NCBI GenBank assembly: GCA_002104905.1
Contig: MCFE01000940.1
Coordinates: forward strand, 1-24,840
Direction of reading: 5' to 3'
Source of the DNA: Basidiobolus meristosporus CBS 931.73
Lineage: Eukaryota > Basidiobolomycota > Basidiobolomycetes > Basidiobolales > Basidiobolaceae
Length of the DNA: 24,840 bases
The notes under the pieces are model-generated. The model made no database searches. It was not told the DNA's origin and worked only from the letters and a program-made list of their open reading frames with translations. Shown here piece by piece: positions 7,807 to 18,786 of this stretch. Each line of letters begins with the position of its first letter. Within the stretch, counting starts at the first letter, position 1. A program made the translations under genes and the position numbers.

Positions 7807-9282
7807 TTAGACTTTGATGGCCTTGACACTGTTGTTCTTGGCAACGGAGGTACCAGTGACTGCTGGAAGGGGGCAGGGTGCGTTGGCAGTGATTCTTGAT
7901 GTACTGCCCAAAGTGGTACTAGCCAGCTTTTTACTGTAGAGTTGCATTAACCAGCGTTCGTAGCATGTGGTGTCGACCTTCTGAATAAAGTTTCTGGATG
8001 CCACAAGGCCCTCCTGGCGATGTGACTCGTACACAGCCTGGTCGTGATATAGTTCTTCAATGGCGTTAATCCAAGGGTCGGCATTTTGCTCTGGAATCAG
8101 ATACGGCCCATACTTCTCATTGTAGTCGGGATCCTCACATCTCTCTCCAGTGAGCAGGTTAACAGGAATGACACCTCGCTTCATGCCACATTTTGCCTCG
8201 GGCAGGCCCCCAACGTTGCTCACAAGGACGGGGATTCCTCTGAGCATGGCCTCCACCGCCACCATTCCAAATGCCTCGTACCAGACGGAGGGGACAATCA
8301 GTATCTTCACCTGGCTCCAGAGCTCCTCCATATTTCTGAAGGTGTCCATGATGGTGACATTTTTCTCTTTCTCCAACAGAGAGATTTGATAATCATTTAG
8401 GTTCCACGACTTCACAGCAGCAAATTCCACATGGGGCATACGTTGCGAAACCTCATGAAGGATATGGAAGCCCTTGAAGCTCCCAGGATTGATGGCCACC
8501 ACATGCTTTCTATCGAAATTATTATATACCGGTATGGCTCCATTGCCACGAATAAAGGATTTGGGATGGATGGGGAGATGCGTGGACTCAATGTTGCCAA
8601 ACTTCAACATGTACCTCTGGATGGCCTGGCTGACTACCCAAATTCCATCCACCTTGCGAAGTCGCTCGGTTTCAACATCCGATTTGGAGGCTTCGAAGAG
8701 ACCGCCATAGGGGCCAAATGAGAGATGTTCGCAAGCGTGGCAAATGAACACTTTGACTAAATCACTGGTATTTCTGGAAATTTTAAGGGATACAGAATCA
8801 TTGAAGATGAAGTGTGTAGGTCTATACGCTTTTAATTCCCCAATCACGAATTGCTCGTAGATTGAGAGCTCTGGAAACCGGTCTAGATTCTCTATCCAGC
8901 CAACCCGGCGCTTAGCCCCCTCTTCATCGAATAGCTTGCGCCAGTCGTTGATGTTGATGGTGACAGTATCGATGCCGTTGTAAGAGTGGCGATACAGTCG
9001 GAAGTGGTTGCTGGGGCCCAGGCGAAGAGTCTCTTTCGTGTATTCTCCGAATACCTTCACCTCCTCCTCAAGTCCCAGCGCAATCATCTTAACCTCGTGT
9101 CCAGACTTCAGTAATCCATCAGCCAGGTACAGATTCGCTTGGAACCCACCCGAGGAGACAAACAAGCCGTGAGCAGACTGCATGATCAGGACTCGGAGCT
9201 TGGTAGACTGCTTCTCAGTAACGGTATCCAAAGGTCTGACGGAGACGGAAGGCATGTTTAGGTCGGTGGGTGAATGAATCAA
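7807..9282 (-). CDS. GT4-family (GT-B fold) glycosyltransferase
   Basis: Intronless, 491 residues. The N-terminal GT4-like half starts after a short tail: KLRVLIMQSAHGLFVSSGGFQ (about 28-48) holds the beta1 strand and the glycine-rich loop, followed by LADGLLKSGHEV. The C-terminal group 1 half includes VAINPGSFKGFHIL (about 262-275), then PSVWYEAFGMVAVEAM with the E-x7-E pair Glu336/Glu344, and VLVSNVGGLPE. There is no signal peptide or membrane span, so it is likely cytosolic or membrane-associated and transfers a sugar from a nucleotide donor; donor and acceptor cannot be told. The start at 9282 is chosen because the TATA box at 9334-9343 places transcription near 9305; an alternative Met lies nine codons downstream. 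The lack of introns amid intron-rich neighbours is compatible with an acquired gene but does not prove it. Confidence 0.88.
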   Translation of the reverse strand: MIHSPTDLNMPSVSVRPLDTVTEKQSTKLRVLIMQSAHGLFVSSGGFQANLYLADGLLKSGHEVKMIALGLEEEVKVFGEYTKETLRLGPSNHFRLYRHSYNGIDTVTININDWRKLFDEEGAKRRVGWIENLDRFPELSIYEQFVIGELKAYRPTHFIFNDSVSLKISRNTSDLVKVFICHACEHLSFGPYGGLFEASKSDVETERLRKVDGIWVVSQAIQRYMLKFGNIESTHLPIHPKSFIRGNGAIPVYNNFDRKHVVAINPGSFKGFHILHEVSQRMPHVEFAAVKSWNLNDYQISLLEKEKNVTIMDTFRNMEELWSQVKILIVPSVWYEAFGMVAVEAMLRGIPVLVSNVGGLPEAKCGMKRGVIPVNLLTGERCEDPDYNEKYGPYLIPEQNADPWINAIEELYHDQAVYESHRQEGLVASRNFIQKVDTTCYERWLMQLYSKKLASTTLGSTSRITANAPCPLPAVTGTSVAKNNSVKAIKV

Positions 9283-9333
9283 ACTGTTATCAGAAAACCT
9301 AGAGTTGGTTGCTGTTCTCTGCTCGCCAGGCCC

Positions 9334-9343
9334 TATATTTATA
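9334..9343 (-). promoter_or_regulatory. TATA box of the GT4 gene (TATAAATATA)
   Basis: TATAAATATA on the minus strand, 52 bases upstream of the ATG. It is the third identical copy of this element next to a gene start in the window. Confidence 0.6.
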
Positions 9344-11075
9344 TCTCTGACGAGCAGCGGATTTCGCTTGAGAATACATCATCTTCAGCAGTGCTGTGAA
9401 TCTTGCTGACCCGAGTCAGACAAAAACTGGATATTGCTTCATGCAAGAATTGGATGCACATTCGACCCACCGGAGCGGTTTCTGAATATGCATCACCAGA
9501 TGGTGCAATTCAAGGACCAAAAGTCCTTCGAATCTTCTGGTGTGACATGGAGGGCATAGGTATAGAGTTTATCTAGTTTGGGCAATACTCCCCCAAATCC
9601 GTGATGGTCGCACGAACGTTAGTGATCGGATAGCCATATGTAGAGTGGGCTTGCTTCGGGGGAGAGATAAATGAATTGGAAAGTGGCAACGAGTGATGCA
9701 AATAGATTTGTGTTGTATTTGAACCTAGCACTCAACCCTCATACGGAAGAGCTGTGAGTTCATATCGATAAGGGCGATCGAGATGATGGACCCAGCAAGT
9801 CAGAATGCCAATCTAGCGACTTCTTCCAATGGATGTCACCAGATTGCAATTGAAACAACTACCTGGAGGTCTGTTTGTCGGTCACCAAGCCTGGTTTTCA
9901 ATAGATCCCAGGTTCCCTGAGTTACCTTTTTCACAATGAAATGATCGAAAGGAAACCACACATGGGTGATCAACACTCTGGTCGCTGCAATCTGTAAACT
10001 ATAAATATTCATTGGAGATAATCTACTACAGTTGTAGTTGTGGGAAGGTTAATGGGTCTGGAGCCTACGGTTTTGTCGTCTGCAGTGAGGCTAAGCTAGA
10101 CTTTGTGAGCAAGATCAGAATATTGTATTGCTTGCTTGGGAATTCTCATACAACTCCAGGAGTTACCGAGTGACCATGTTGTACCTTACAAACTGTATCC
10201 CAAACTTATTGATGAACTCCAGCATCAGCAATTTACATACACAGAATAACGTTCATACGGGGGACTCTTCTCATTATAACCAATCCCACCAGCGTGAGTT
10301 GAATGGTGTAGAAAGTAAGGTAGAATGTTCAGGTGATTAGGGATTTACTGTGGGAAATCTCGGAGGAAATAGATGACTGTAAATGATCCAAGATTTCTAT
10401 AATTTGATTTTGTGCATTCAAATTGAATTCTTAGATATTGTGATAATGGTCAAGAACACGATTTCCAAGTCCCAAATGGCTTTTAGCGCCTTTTACAGCA
10501 TAACCCTTATAACTATTGTGAAGTTGTATCTGCTAAGCTATTACTCAGAACATCCAGGCTCATTAACTTCAGATTCTTGGGATAGGGGGAGAGTTAGGGT
10601 GTTGGGAGTGACTGGAGAAATAGATTAATACGAAATATTTGTTTACAATTATTAAGTCTTCAAATAAATAACAGGAGGCAACGCGCCTAGTTTACAGCTG
10701 CTTGTACAAGCTTGAAAAGCTGGTCAACTCTGACTTGCGATTCAAAGAATCAATGCATGTCTTGTAAACTTTGTACTTGTGCCTAAATATTCACATTGGC
10801 TTAATCACTTGGATTATTACTTATGAAATTTACTCTTTGTCAGGGTTCACTTGGAGTACTTTCACCAAAATGTCAGGTACGCAGAACATGAAACTCTCAA
10901 TGCAGTCCAAAAGCCTCCAAGCTTTATGCACATCTTCTGTTGTAAGAGTTTTGGAGAATAAGTAGATTATGTGGTTTTCACTTCATGATTTATTTAATGT
11001 GAAAGTGATATTTGTACTTTTACATGGTCTTGGCTAAACAAGCACGCTCGATATCTCTAGGAAGCTTATAAGAAT

Positions 11076-11345
11076 ATGTGCGCAAAGTTTGGGGGCCTAT
11101 GGGCAGTTTATCAAAATTTTATGTATAGGGAACCAGATAATTTGGTAAATGCTCCAAGTAAATCCCAACAAAGAATTTGGGCAAGATATACCAAGATTCA
11201 TAGGTTACGATCAAGTGACTATGTTAATGTAATATTTTGGTGTAATTACAAAATTTACAACAGTTACAATGATAAACAGTGTACAGTATGTAAGATGTAT
11301 GAGCAATCAGATGCCAAGCTGATGATTTGCAACACTAATAAATAG
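11076..11345 (+). other. 89-codon ORF with a degenerate PHD-like cysteine pattern
   Basis: The frame ends in CTVCKMYEQSDAKLMICNTNK then TAG. 'C-x2-C ... D-A-K-L-M-I-C' resembles the first half of a PHD finger, but the next expected Cys is Asn and the frame stops. The upstream part has a 'Q..IWARYTKIHRLRSSDYVNV' run. It may be a fragment of a decayed element or chance. There is no promoter or splice evidence. Confidence 0.15.
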
Positions 11346-11813
11346 ATTAACACAAGACATTGAACAAGTATGATATAATAGTCCCTATGAAAGTTACACC
11401 TAATACATTCAAGAAGCCATCAAGTGAAAACCACATAATCTATTAGGATTTAGGGCAAGGGGGATTATTCATTTAGTACAGAAATAATTCAATAAAATGG
11501 GTTGATGTTCAGGAAATGAACCTTAGGAAAATACAGCAACATGGAGTGTTTCCGATGCAGCCCGGTATGGAAAGTGCTTAGCTACTTGAGATGCAGAAAT
11601 CAAGTGAATTGAACAGGAATTTTGAGGTCATATCTGCCACACACAAATTTGAGGCGAATCTCTACATCATCTCCATTTGACGGTTGATCTGAAGAATCTT
11701 GCTTGAATGGTAATTGTACATATGGACAGGAGATCTGGTGGATACACTTAAAAGAAACAGTCGACACAAAGACTATTGTACATGCGACGAAGAGCCTACT
11801 CAACGGCCCAGCA

Positions 11814-14800
11814 TTAATTGACAGAAGTGCGGACGTAGAACAGGATGTATGCCGATTTGGACTGGAATCATAGAATGTTCATTAGCCGCCCCATGAAACG
11901 CTCACACATTTATAACACTTACCACGATAGAGCTCTCTTCACATACTGTCACCCTAGAATCATCGAAGTTGCACCACTGGTTGCGAGCCCCATTTCTGAC
12001 CTGGGCGGTATCTGGCGAGAAAAGAATGAAAAGGTTACTACGAATGTTGTCGAACAAGCATAAATGATCCCACATACAATGGCCACCGTTCATACCACCA
12101 AAGTGGTTCGACACCGAATACAAATCGTAGGTGGTTGGCGCCTTACTTGAGGGTGCTTGCAGGTATGGCGTCATATCCAATCTTCTATAGGGCGCAGACA
12201 GGGGTTAGCTGTTGCCACCCACGACAACCGAAAGATAGACTAACCTCAGAGGATACGACACCAGGGTATCCAACTTGTCACGGAATGGCCCGGAAAAGGA
12301 GAATCGCTTCAAATGGATCAATAGTACATCCGGTAGCCGAGATAAGGTCAGCCTCTTGATCGCTCTGCGACGAGTCTTGCAACGGGAGCAGAACCTGGGT
12401 TTCGATGGGAAGATGAGGGCTTGGTACTACACTAACAGGAAGAGCATGGCTACCCAACTTACCAGGCGTCCTCGCCATCAAGAATCTCTTCTTTGACAAA
12501 CTCCTCCAAGCATTTGGACAATGGCACTCCGTTGTGTCGGGAGGGGATTGGCAATGAGAGATACGTAAAAGGATTGTATGTCGTGGAGGTCTGTTAAGGA
12601 GTAGGGGATTAGCAAGGTCGTCATTAGAAACAAGTCGAGGGTCACTCACCTGCTTACAATATGTGCATTGTAGCTTCGATCTAAACTGGCCCTGGAACAA
12701 GCTTACGATGATAGAGGAGTTTCGAAGTAGATACTTCTCCCAGGCAAGCTCCGAGGACAAGTACTCCGGCATTTGCTCCATTAGTTCGTCATCCTCGTTG
12801 TTATCGGGTGGCGGCTTGGTGACAACCAGGTTTAGATCCTCATGTAATCCATCCAGGAGAAAACCCAACAATTCTTGAGAATCATGTTGGTCCGAGCCTT
12901 TGAATTGAGGAGCAAATTTGGCGATAGCATCCTAACCAAAGAAAAGAATCAGCCATTGGTTGTGAAAGCATGGTCGCAGTTATCGTTGACATACTCTGAA
13001 CGTGATGGGCGAAACAAAGGTGTATTGAACACTCCACATCGTTCGGATGAGATCTCCGAACGCTTGAGCTAGGACACCGCCGGTCCCGAGGAAATTGGTC
13101 CTGTTGATATGCCGTCTATAGCTACCATCTGTGTTTCGTTAGAGACGCGTTCGTTCTGTGGGTGGTGTCTTGCAATTTCACTTACCAAGAAAGTACCGAG
13201 CCAAAGGAACCGTAGCACTTAAACACTGCAATATAGAGTTCATAAAGCAAGTGTTACCCAGATTTTTAAGCCCGGTAATCCCGATTCGCACAGGCCCAAG
13301 CTGCGAGACCGATGATTCAAAAGTTGGCGTTGATTCCCGCTTAGGGAGCATAGGTCTCGGGCCATACATCTGCTCTTGGGTCAAAGTCGGATGGCCCACG
13401 GGGCGTTGCTGGTACTGGTGCTGATGGTGATGCCATTGTTGATGGTATTGATTCTGTGGTATTGTGGAGATGTGTTGGTTCGCTTTTGAAGGATTCAGGA
13501 CCGACATGCTGTTTAGTGGAGGCACACGTCGTTTAGGCAGGGGTGGTGGTGGTGGGTCGAAGTGACTATTATTGGTTGTTGTGAATCCGTAATATGGGTT
13601 GTCCAAAAAGGTTTTACGTCGGTGAAGTTTTGATTTTGCTTCACTGGGATGTTGAGCAGTGGGCCTATTGTGCATCATTTGCTGGTTGCCAGTATTGTGC
13701 ATAGGCGTTGGCGTAGGCATGGGCATGTGCATGTGCATTTGATTAGTCGTGGAGCAATAATGCTCAGGCTGTGGCATTAGAAATGCTCCAGGATTGCGTT
13801 GATGATGGGGTGGTGGTGTTGGTCGTACGTATGGATATTGTGGGGGATTTGAATGACGAGGGTAATGTTGAGGAGGGAGATTTTGGTGACCATTCGGTTG
13901 AGAGCCCATTGATGGTTTGGAATTATACTCATGGCCGCTATAAGGTCGCTGTGGTACGTTTTGAGGCTGCAGCGGACGATAAAAACTTACGTCTGCATTC
14001 TGAGTTTGTTGCGACAATGCAGACCAGTTCGAACCATGAATATGCTGTTGATTATGTGGATCATATTGGAGCGGATATGACTGTTGAGGCATGCCAGAGT
14101 GTGGTGAAACGTCGTCCTTTTTCGAGGGATAATCCGGATAGGGTGGTTGATTTGCGGCTGTCGCGTTTTGCTGAAAGTAATCGTATACTTCCAGTGGGGC
14201 GGGTTGACCCACGTTCGATGATGTTATGGTGGATTGGTTGAGCTTATTGACTAGCATATCAATCTGCTCAGAGCTAGTGTTGTCTGGAAGCCGCGGTACC
14301 TGACTATGAAATGAATGATGTATGGTTAACTTCGTGACTGTAATGTTATATATACATGACAAAAGTTACCTGGTGGAAGAAAAGCTATCCTGTCTGTTGA
14401 ACCAATCATGCGTAATAGTGCTCTGTCTGCTTTCAGTATGCTCACTTGTTCTGGGCAACTGATGTTGGTTATGTCTTGGTCCCATTACTTTGCTTGAGGG
14501 GATTTTCCCTCCACCATACTGACTTTTCCATGCTTGATAGCCTCCGCTGAGTAACACAGGCATGCGTATCAAAACCTTCTCAAACTCGAGCTCATAAATG
14601 GCCGAAACTAGATGTTGCAATGGATTGGCTGTAAGATCTCCACCAAGTTCGATGGGCCGTTGAGTCAATGAAGTGGAGCTTTGATCGTAAAAAACCACCA
14701 AGTCCACCTTGTGTCTTTCATTGAACAAAGATCGCTCCTTTGCTGAGCATAGTTGCAGTGCAGCCTCGATTTTAGATGAAGTGGTTCTATGGAAAAGAAT

Positions 14801-16262
14801 TTGGGGTTAGATCCCGGAATTGGCTGGTATCCCACCAACTTAATATACTGACTCGTTCTTTAAAATCATAGGATCAATGTTGATTATGTGCTTAGCTTCG
14901 ATATGACCTCGGTCAAATTCTTCTCTTGGCCTGATATCCATTAAAAGAATCGATGGGGGATTACTCGTCTGGCAAAGGTATTGATGGAGGGCACTCGTTG
15001 AGATGACAGTAGCGTGAGGGAAAGCAAAAGAAGTTTTGGAGATTGCATTGGAACTAAACCAACGTCTAGATGGAGTTCTGGTGGGGGACTTGAGCTTAGT
15101 GGATGATTGTGGCCCGTCCGAGTTTTGCTTCAGATTGCTTTGTGCTGATTGTGGATTTGGTTCTGTCGGGCCTGTGTTACTAGGCATTGATTGAGCATTT
15201 GGTGAGATGCCGTGGCTATCCTGAGGAAATGTCGGATCTTGGGCGGGAGATGCGCCATAGACATATCCTAGATTCCCATGGTGTGAGGCTCCATTTAGGC
15301 TGGTATTAATGGAATTTACGTGATCTAGGCTTGGGTATCTTTGCGAAACTCTCTCGATATCAAGATCTGAGCTCAAAGTGGCACCAGAAAAGGATGCGTC
15401 GTGGATGTCTTCGACTTGTGGAAACCTAAGCATCGAATCGCGGATGTCAGGGCCGTTAGCATCAAATTCATGCACAGCCGTAGTGTTCAATGAATATTCT
15501 GAATCTGGTTTCCTTATGCTGGGCCTATTGTTCTCCCTTACGGACTCTTGTGCAGGTACGGGTTGATATTCGGGTGGCCTCTGAACAGTATACTGCTCCT
15601 GATAAACCGGAGTTTGTGGAATATTCGACGTGCGTGACACAGTAGCATAACTACTACTGGAGCTTTGGGAAAGGTTGGAGGTCGAGCTATTCGCCGAAGG
15701 GGCGCGTTCATGACTTAACTGAGGAGTACTGTACAGGTTTCTGGACGTCTGGAATCCAAAACGACTCACCAATTCACCTCTTAATTGGTTCAAGAATATG
15801 TCGGCTTGGTGTGTTTTCTATCAAGAAAGCTATTAGGTCTTATGTGCATTGATACAAACAGGGGGGCAAAAGCATACTTCTCGAAACTCATTACTATTCT
15901 GAGGTATTACGGAGGTGACAATACTAGGTAAGCCGTGGAATCAATAAATGCGATAGGGTTCTGACTTGTCAAGTAAGCAACACTAACTTGTTGAATTTAT
16001 AATATTGGATATATGCGTTTACCAGATCTCCTTTCTCCCTTGAGACATTCGCCTGTAACAAAGAACAGGATTTAGTCTTTGGATGAGTGAAGCTAGCCAC
16101 ATTTACACGTTGAAATACCTGTTCATATAAGCGATTAGCCTGAGTGCACCAGATCTTTGCTGGCAACTTAAGCCCTTGAATCACTGCGGCGTTTCTTTCC
16201 AATTCCTCGATGCTATGGATGGCCGTTCCTCGCTGGTCCGACGTATTTATATTGGAAGACAT
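11814..16262 (-). CDS. USP8/Doa4-like ubiquitin carboxyl-terminal hydrolase (13 exons)
   Basis: Exons (minus): 16262-16119, 16052-15988, 15923-15878, 15817-14853, 14786-14370, 14303-13186, 13128-12995, 12931-12650, 12590-12463, 12394-12245, 12184-12078, 12011-11923, 11861-11814. Every junction is GT-AG and keeps frame, giving 1230 residues. Domains: a USP8-dimer/MIT-like helical region (about 10-110); a Ser/Asn/Gln-rich linker with YPSL; a rhodanese-like domain (about 350-500: [15 protein letters not shown] ... LSGGYQAW) lacking the catalytic Cys (DLVVFYD in its place); a Gln/His/Pro/Met linker with [10 protein letters not shown]; and the USP catalytic domain with Cys898 (GNTCFMNS), zinc-binding CTYC and CSRC, His1185 (GGMNGGHYTA) and Asp1202/1203. 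It cleaves ubiquitin from cargo, probably at endosomes by analogy with USP8 and Doa4. The third and fourth exons were fixed by domain continuity. Confidence 0.94.
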
Positions 16263-16619
16263 TATTTCAGAAGGAACTTGTGTTCACACACGCAAAAGTG
16301 GAGGGAGGCGATTGATGAAAAATAAGGGAGTAACTGGTAGGCGAGCAAGAATATCTATCACTGAAATTAATCCGCCAAGTTGCCTACACTGATACAAGCA
16401 GTAAAGCCATCAGATGCTTGGCATCAATTTCTATATATTATACGGGAAGTTTGCGGTATAAAATTTCTTTCGAATTTCGATTGTTTGTCAACAACACTCT
16501 ATCCATATAAATCCATCATGCTAATTCTTTCTCATGAAAGCCGTCCTGCGTAGACTCATTAGGATAAATCATGTGCATCAGTCTATGTTTATTCAACTCT
16601 TACTTTGCTAGAAACAGGG
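16263..16619. other. Intergenic: deubiquitinase promoter and exonuclease 3' UTR
   Basis: About 357 bases between two minus-strand genes. It contains the exonuclease AATAAA (16588-16593). A TATAATATATAG stretch near 16430-16441 on the minus strand is about 170 bases from the deubiquitinase ATG and may be its core promoter. Nothing else is seen. Confidence 0.5.
16588..16593 (-). terminator. Poly(A) signal AATAAA of the exonuclease gene
   Basis: AATAAA on the minus strand, 26 bases past the TAG stop of the exonuclease gene. Confidence 0.55.
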
Positions 16620-18182
16620 CTAATTTCTATGAATAGACCAACTCTTCAGATATTCCTCAGTCAATTGATCTGCCTCTGTGCCACCTCCCGGCTGCATCTC
16701 ACTTGACCAGCTGTGTGAATAGTTTATTGACTCCTGGTAAATCTGGGTGTGTCTAGCGAGTTTTTCCAAATCTGCCTGAGAACTGCTCTGCTTTAGCATC
16801 GAATCTTCACGCTTTGTGGCTACCCTGGTCTGTCTATGTGACTTGGACCAGGAATCCATGGCTGCTTGGCAGAATTCCTTTTGGAAATCTTCCGTTGCGG
16901 GAGGTTCGACATTGCCAGTCTCCGCCAGCTTTTCGTGCTTGAAGAAAGCGCTCTGAAGGTCGAGTAACGAGGGGTGCCGTGTTTTAACCTCAGGATCAGC
17001 CTCCAGCTCTTGCTTCGATGGCTTTCGCTTGATTGAGAGAACTGGCTGATCCCAGTTAGGGCTGGTAATAGAAGCAACAGGGTTCTGCTGGGGATTATTA
17101 CATATGACCAACTGTCCCTCGAGCGAGCGCTCAACTTCAAAGACTTGGGTGTTGCTACTAATATTATACAGAGTCATCCAGTATTTTTGCTCTGATTTCT
17201 CAAGCTGTGTCTTGCGGATTTGCTCGAAAAGCTTGTAGCCAACCTGAAACATGTTGTTAGCGTAACCCAACATATACCGAATAACCACAGCATCCACCTA
17301 CGTAGACATCGTTTCCTGCGTAATTGATCTGGTCTGCTGACAACTTGTATACTTCCCAATTGCTCAAGGCAATGTTATGCTCTTTCTTCATTGAGCGCTG
17401 TAGCTATTGAAGTCCACACGGTTAGCGTATCAGACCAAGATGGAGGGGAAGAGGGGAAACTCACCAGAATCTCGACCAAAGTAGTTAACTTCTGGATTTT
17501 ACGCCCATTAAACTGGTCCGATACTTGAATCCCCAATGACCCTAGCTCTAACAAACTTCTAGACTCCACACCGTAATCCTTAAACAGCTTTGTCCCATCT
17601 CCCCGAATATTACACCCAGGCTTAAGTATATACGGGTCTTCCAAAAGTTCCCGAAGTCGAATAGGGAATTCTATTGAAAGGCTGTTCAATAACGCAAATC
17701 AACTGGAGCTAGGGAATACTTGGAAATCACTGACCACGCATATGATGTATATGGAATAGATAAACCCCGTGGTTGTCGCACAACTGTACCAGAGCGGTTT
17801 TCCCAAGGCTTGTAAACCGTCTTACTCGCCATTCAATGTCCAACGCAAAAACTTTGCCTCTTTAGGAAGGGTGAGTAAGGAAAACTGTCTGGAGATCAGA
17901 GGCTGGACTCACTGTAAACCCTCAATCAAAGTGTTTGCTTCTTGAGCAGATTTCATATAGTGTATTTTGTAGGTAGGATCTGCAGCGTAATCTAAGATGG
18001 GCAACTGCACACTGTGAGGCGAGCTAGAAGGTTGTGAATACCATCTACAAATTGGAGCTGTCAATATTATGATCCTTGCAAGGAAACACTATCGAAGCGA
18101 TCGTCGTAAGACTGTTGTGGTGATTGTCCAAGCTAATAAATACCAAACAGTTGAATTACCTAGAAGGCAGTGTTCTAGACAT
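16620..18182 (-). CDS. DEDDy-type 3'-5' exonuclease (WRN-exonuclease-like), 6 exons
   Basis: Exons (minus): 18182-18160, 18044-17913, 17859-17735, 17670-17465, 17403-17302, 17243-16620; introns of 115, 53, 64, 61 and 58 nt are GT-AG and in frame, giving 403 residues. All DEDDy motifs are visible: Exo I as FALDIEW (Asp59, Glu61), Exo II as GCNIRGDGTKLFKDYG (Asn114, Asp118), and Exo III as YAGNDVY (Tyr190, Asp194). The domain covers about residues 45-210 and should remove nucleotides from a 3' end with two metal ions. The remaining 190 or so residues form a polar C-terminal extension (KQELEADPE, SSSQADLEKLARHTQ) with no known domain; RQC and helicase domains are absent. The short first exon rests on splice consensus alone. 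The gene is divergent from Isa1 across about 600 bases. Confidence 0.9.
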
Positions 18183-18786
18183 CTTGGGTTTAGAGGATTG
18201 GTATAGACCGCATTTCGAGCTACGATGTGCACACATTATCCAGAGTCAACTCTCACATAAAACATGACAACCTCTAAATCGAAAGCTAACCTTGCGCCTC
18301 TAAGGAAGGACATGAGGAAAATGTATTGAAGAGGCACTCCGAGCTGAACCCGTCTTCGGAAAATTCTGGTGTAGCAATCGTCTGTTATGGATTTTGTTTA
18401 CTAGCCATCAGAACAATCACCAATTCATTGGCGAGAATGATGCCAAATCAAATCGTTTCCTGTTCAGAAGTCCAAGTCAAATATGTAATCTTGAATACGG
18501 CACGAATAGAAACTTGATTAATAATTTGGCCACCTTTGTATCAATCGCATGATCCGTTCTGAAATTCCTTAGTGATTAATCCATTTCGTTACGTATTTAA
18601 GTGGTGATAATTCTTCGTTTTTTAGCGTGAAAAGATACAGAGACTTGTGACTGTATTCCACAGTTGGTCGCATTTCAACCCTCCGCATTCAAAACTTATC
18701 TATTGTAACAGCAGATAGTGTTACTTCCTTCTCGTTCATACCACTCGATACAACTAAGAAGCCCATCGCTTATTCTTCAGTTCACC
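18183..18786. other. Divergent promoter region between exonuclease and Isa1 genes
   Basis: About 600 bases shared by two gene starts. No TATAAATATA element as in other promoters here is seen on either side. A 63-codon frame at 18326-18517 (+) shows no coding features. Confidence 0.5.

Larger units (their letters stand above)
9283..11813. other. 2.5-kb AT-rich region without a convincing gene
   Basis: It holds the glycosyltransferase promoter at its left end and the 3' flank of the deubiquitinase at its right. A TATAAATATT element on the + strand near 10000 has no clear gene behind it. Open frames at 10128-10340, 10383-10628, 10771-10965 and 11076-11345 (+) are short and cannot be joined into a recognisable product. 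A perfect palindrome GCTTGTACAAGC lies near 10699. No tRNA, terminal inverted repeats or transposase were found. Confidence 0.5.

Noticed and set aside
10128-10628. Two short + strand frames downstream of a TATAAATATT element
   Set aside because: Composition is that of random AT-rich DNA, they do not join by plausible splice sites, and no domain is visible.
12278-12871. Continuous 197-codon minus-strand frame across deubiquitinase introns
   Set aside because: Reading through loses the conserved segment after CTYCKQ and the zinc ligands CSRC; the spliced model restores both.
13771-14241. 156-codon open frame on the + strand inside the deubiquitinase
   Set aside because: Antisense to the low-complexity linker exon; openness follows from the biased composition of the sense strand.
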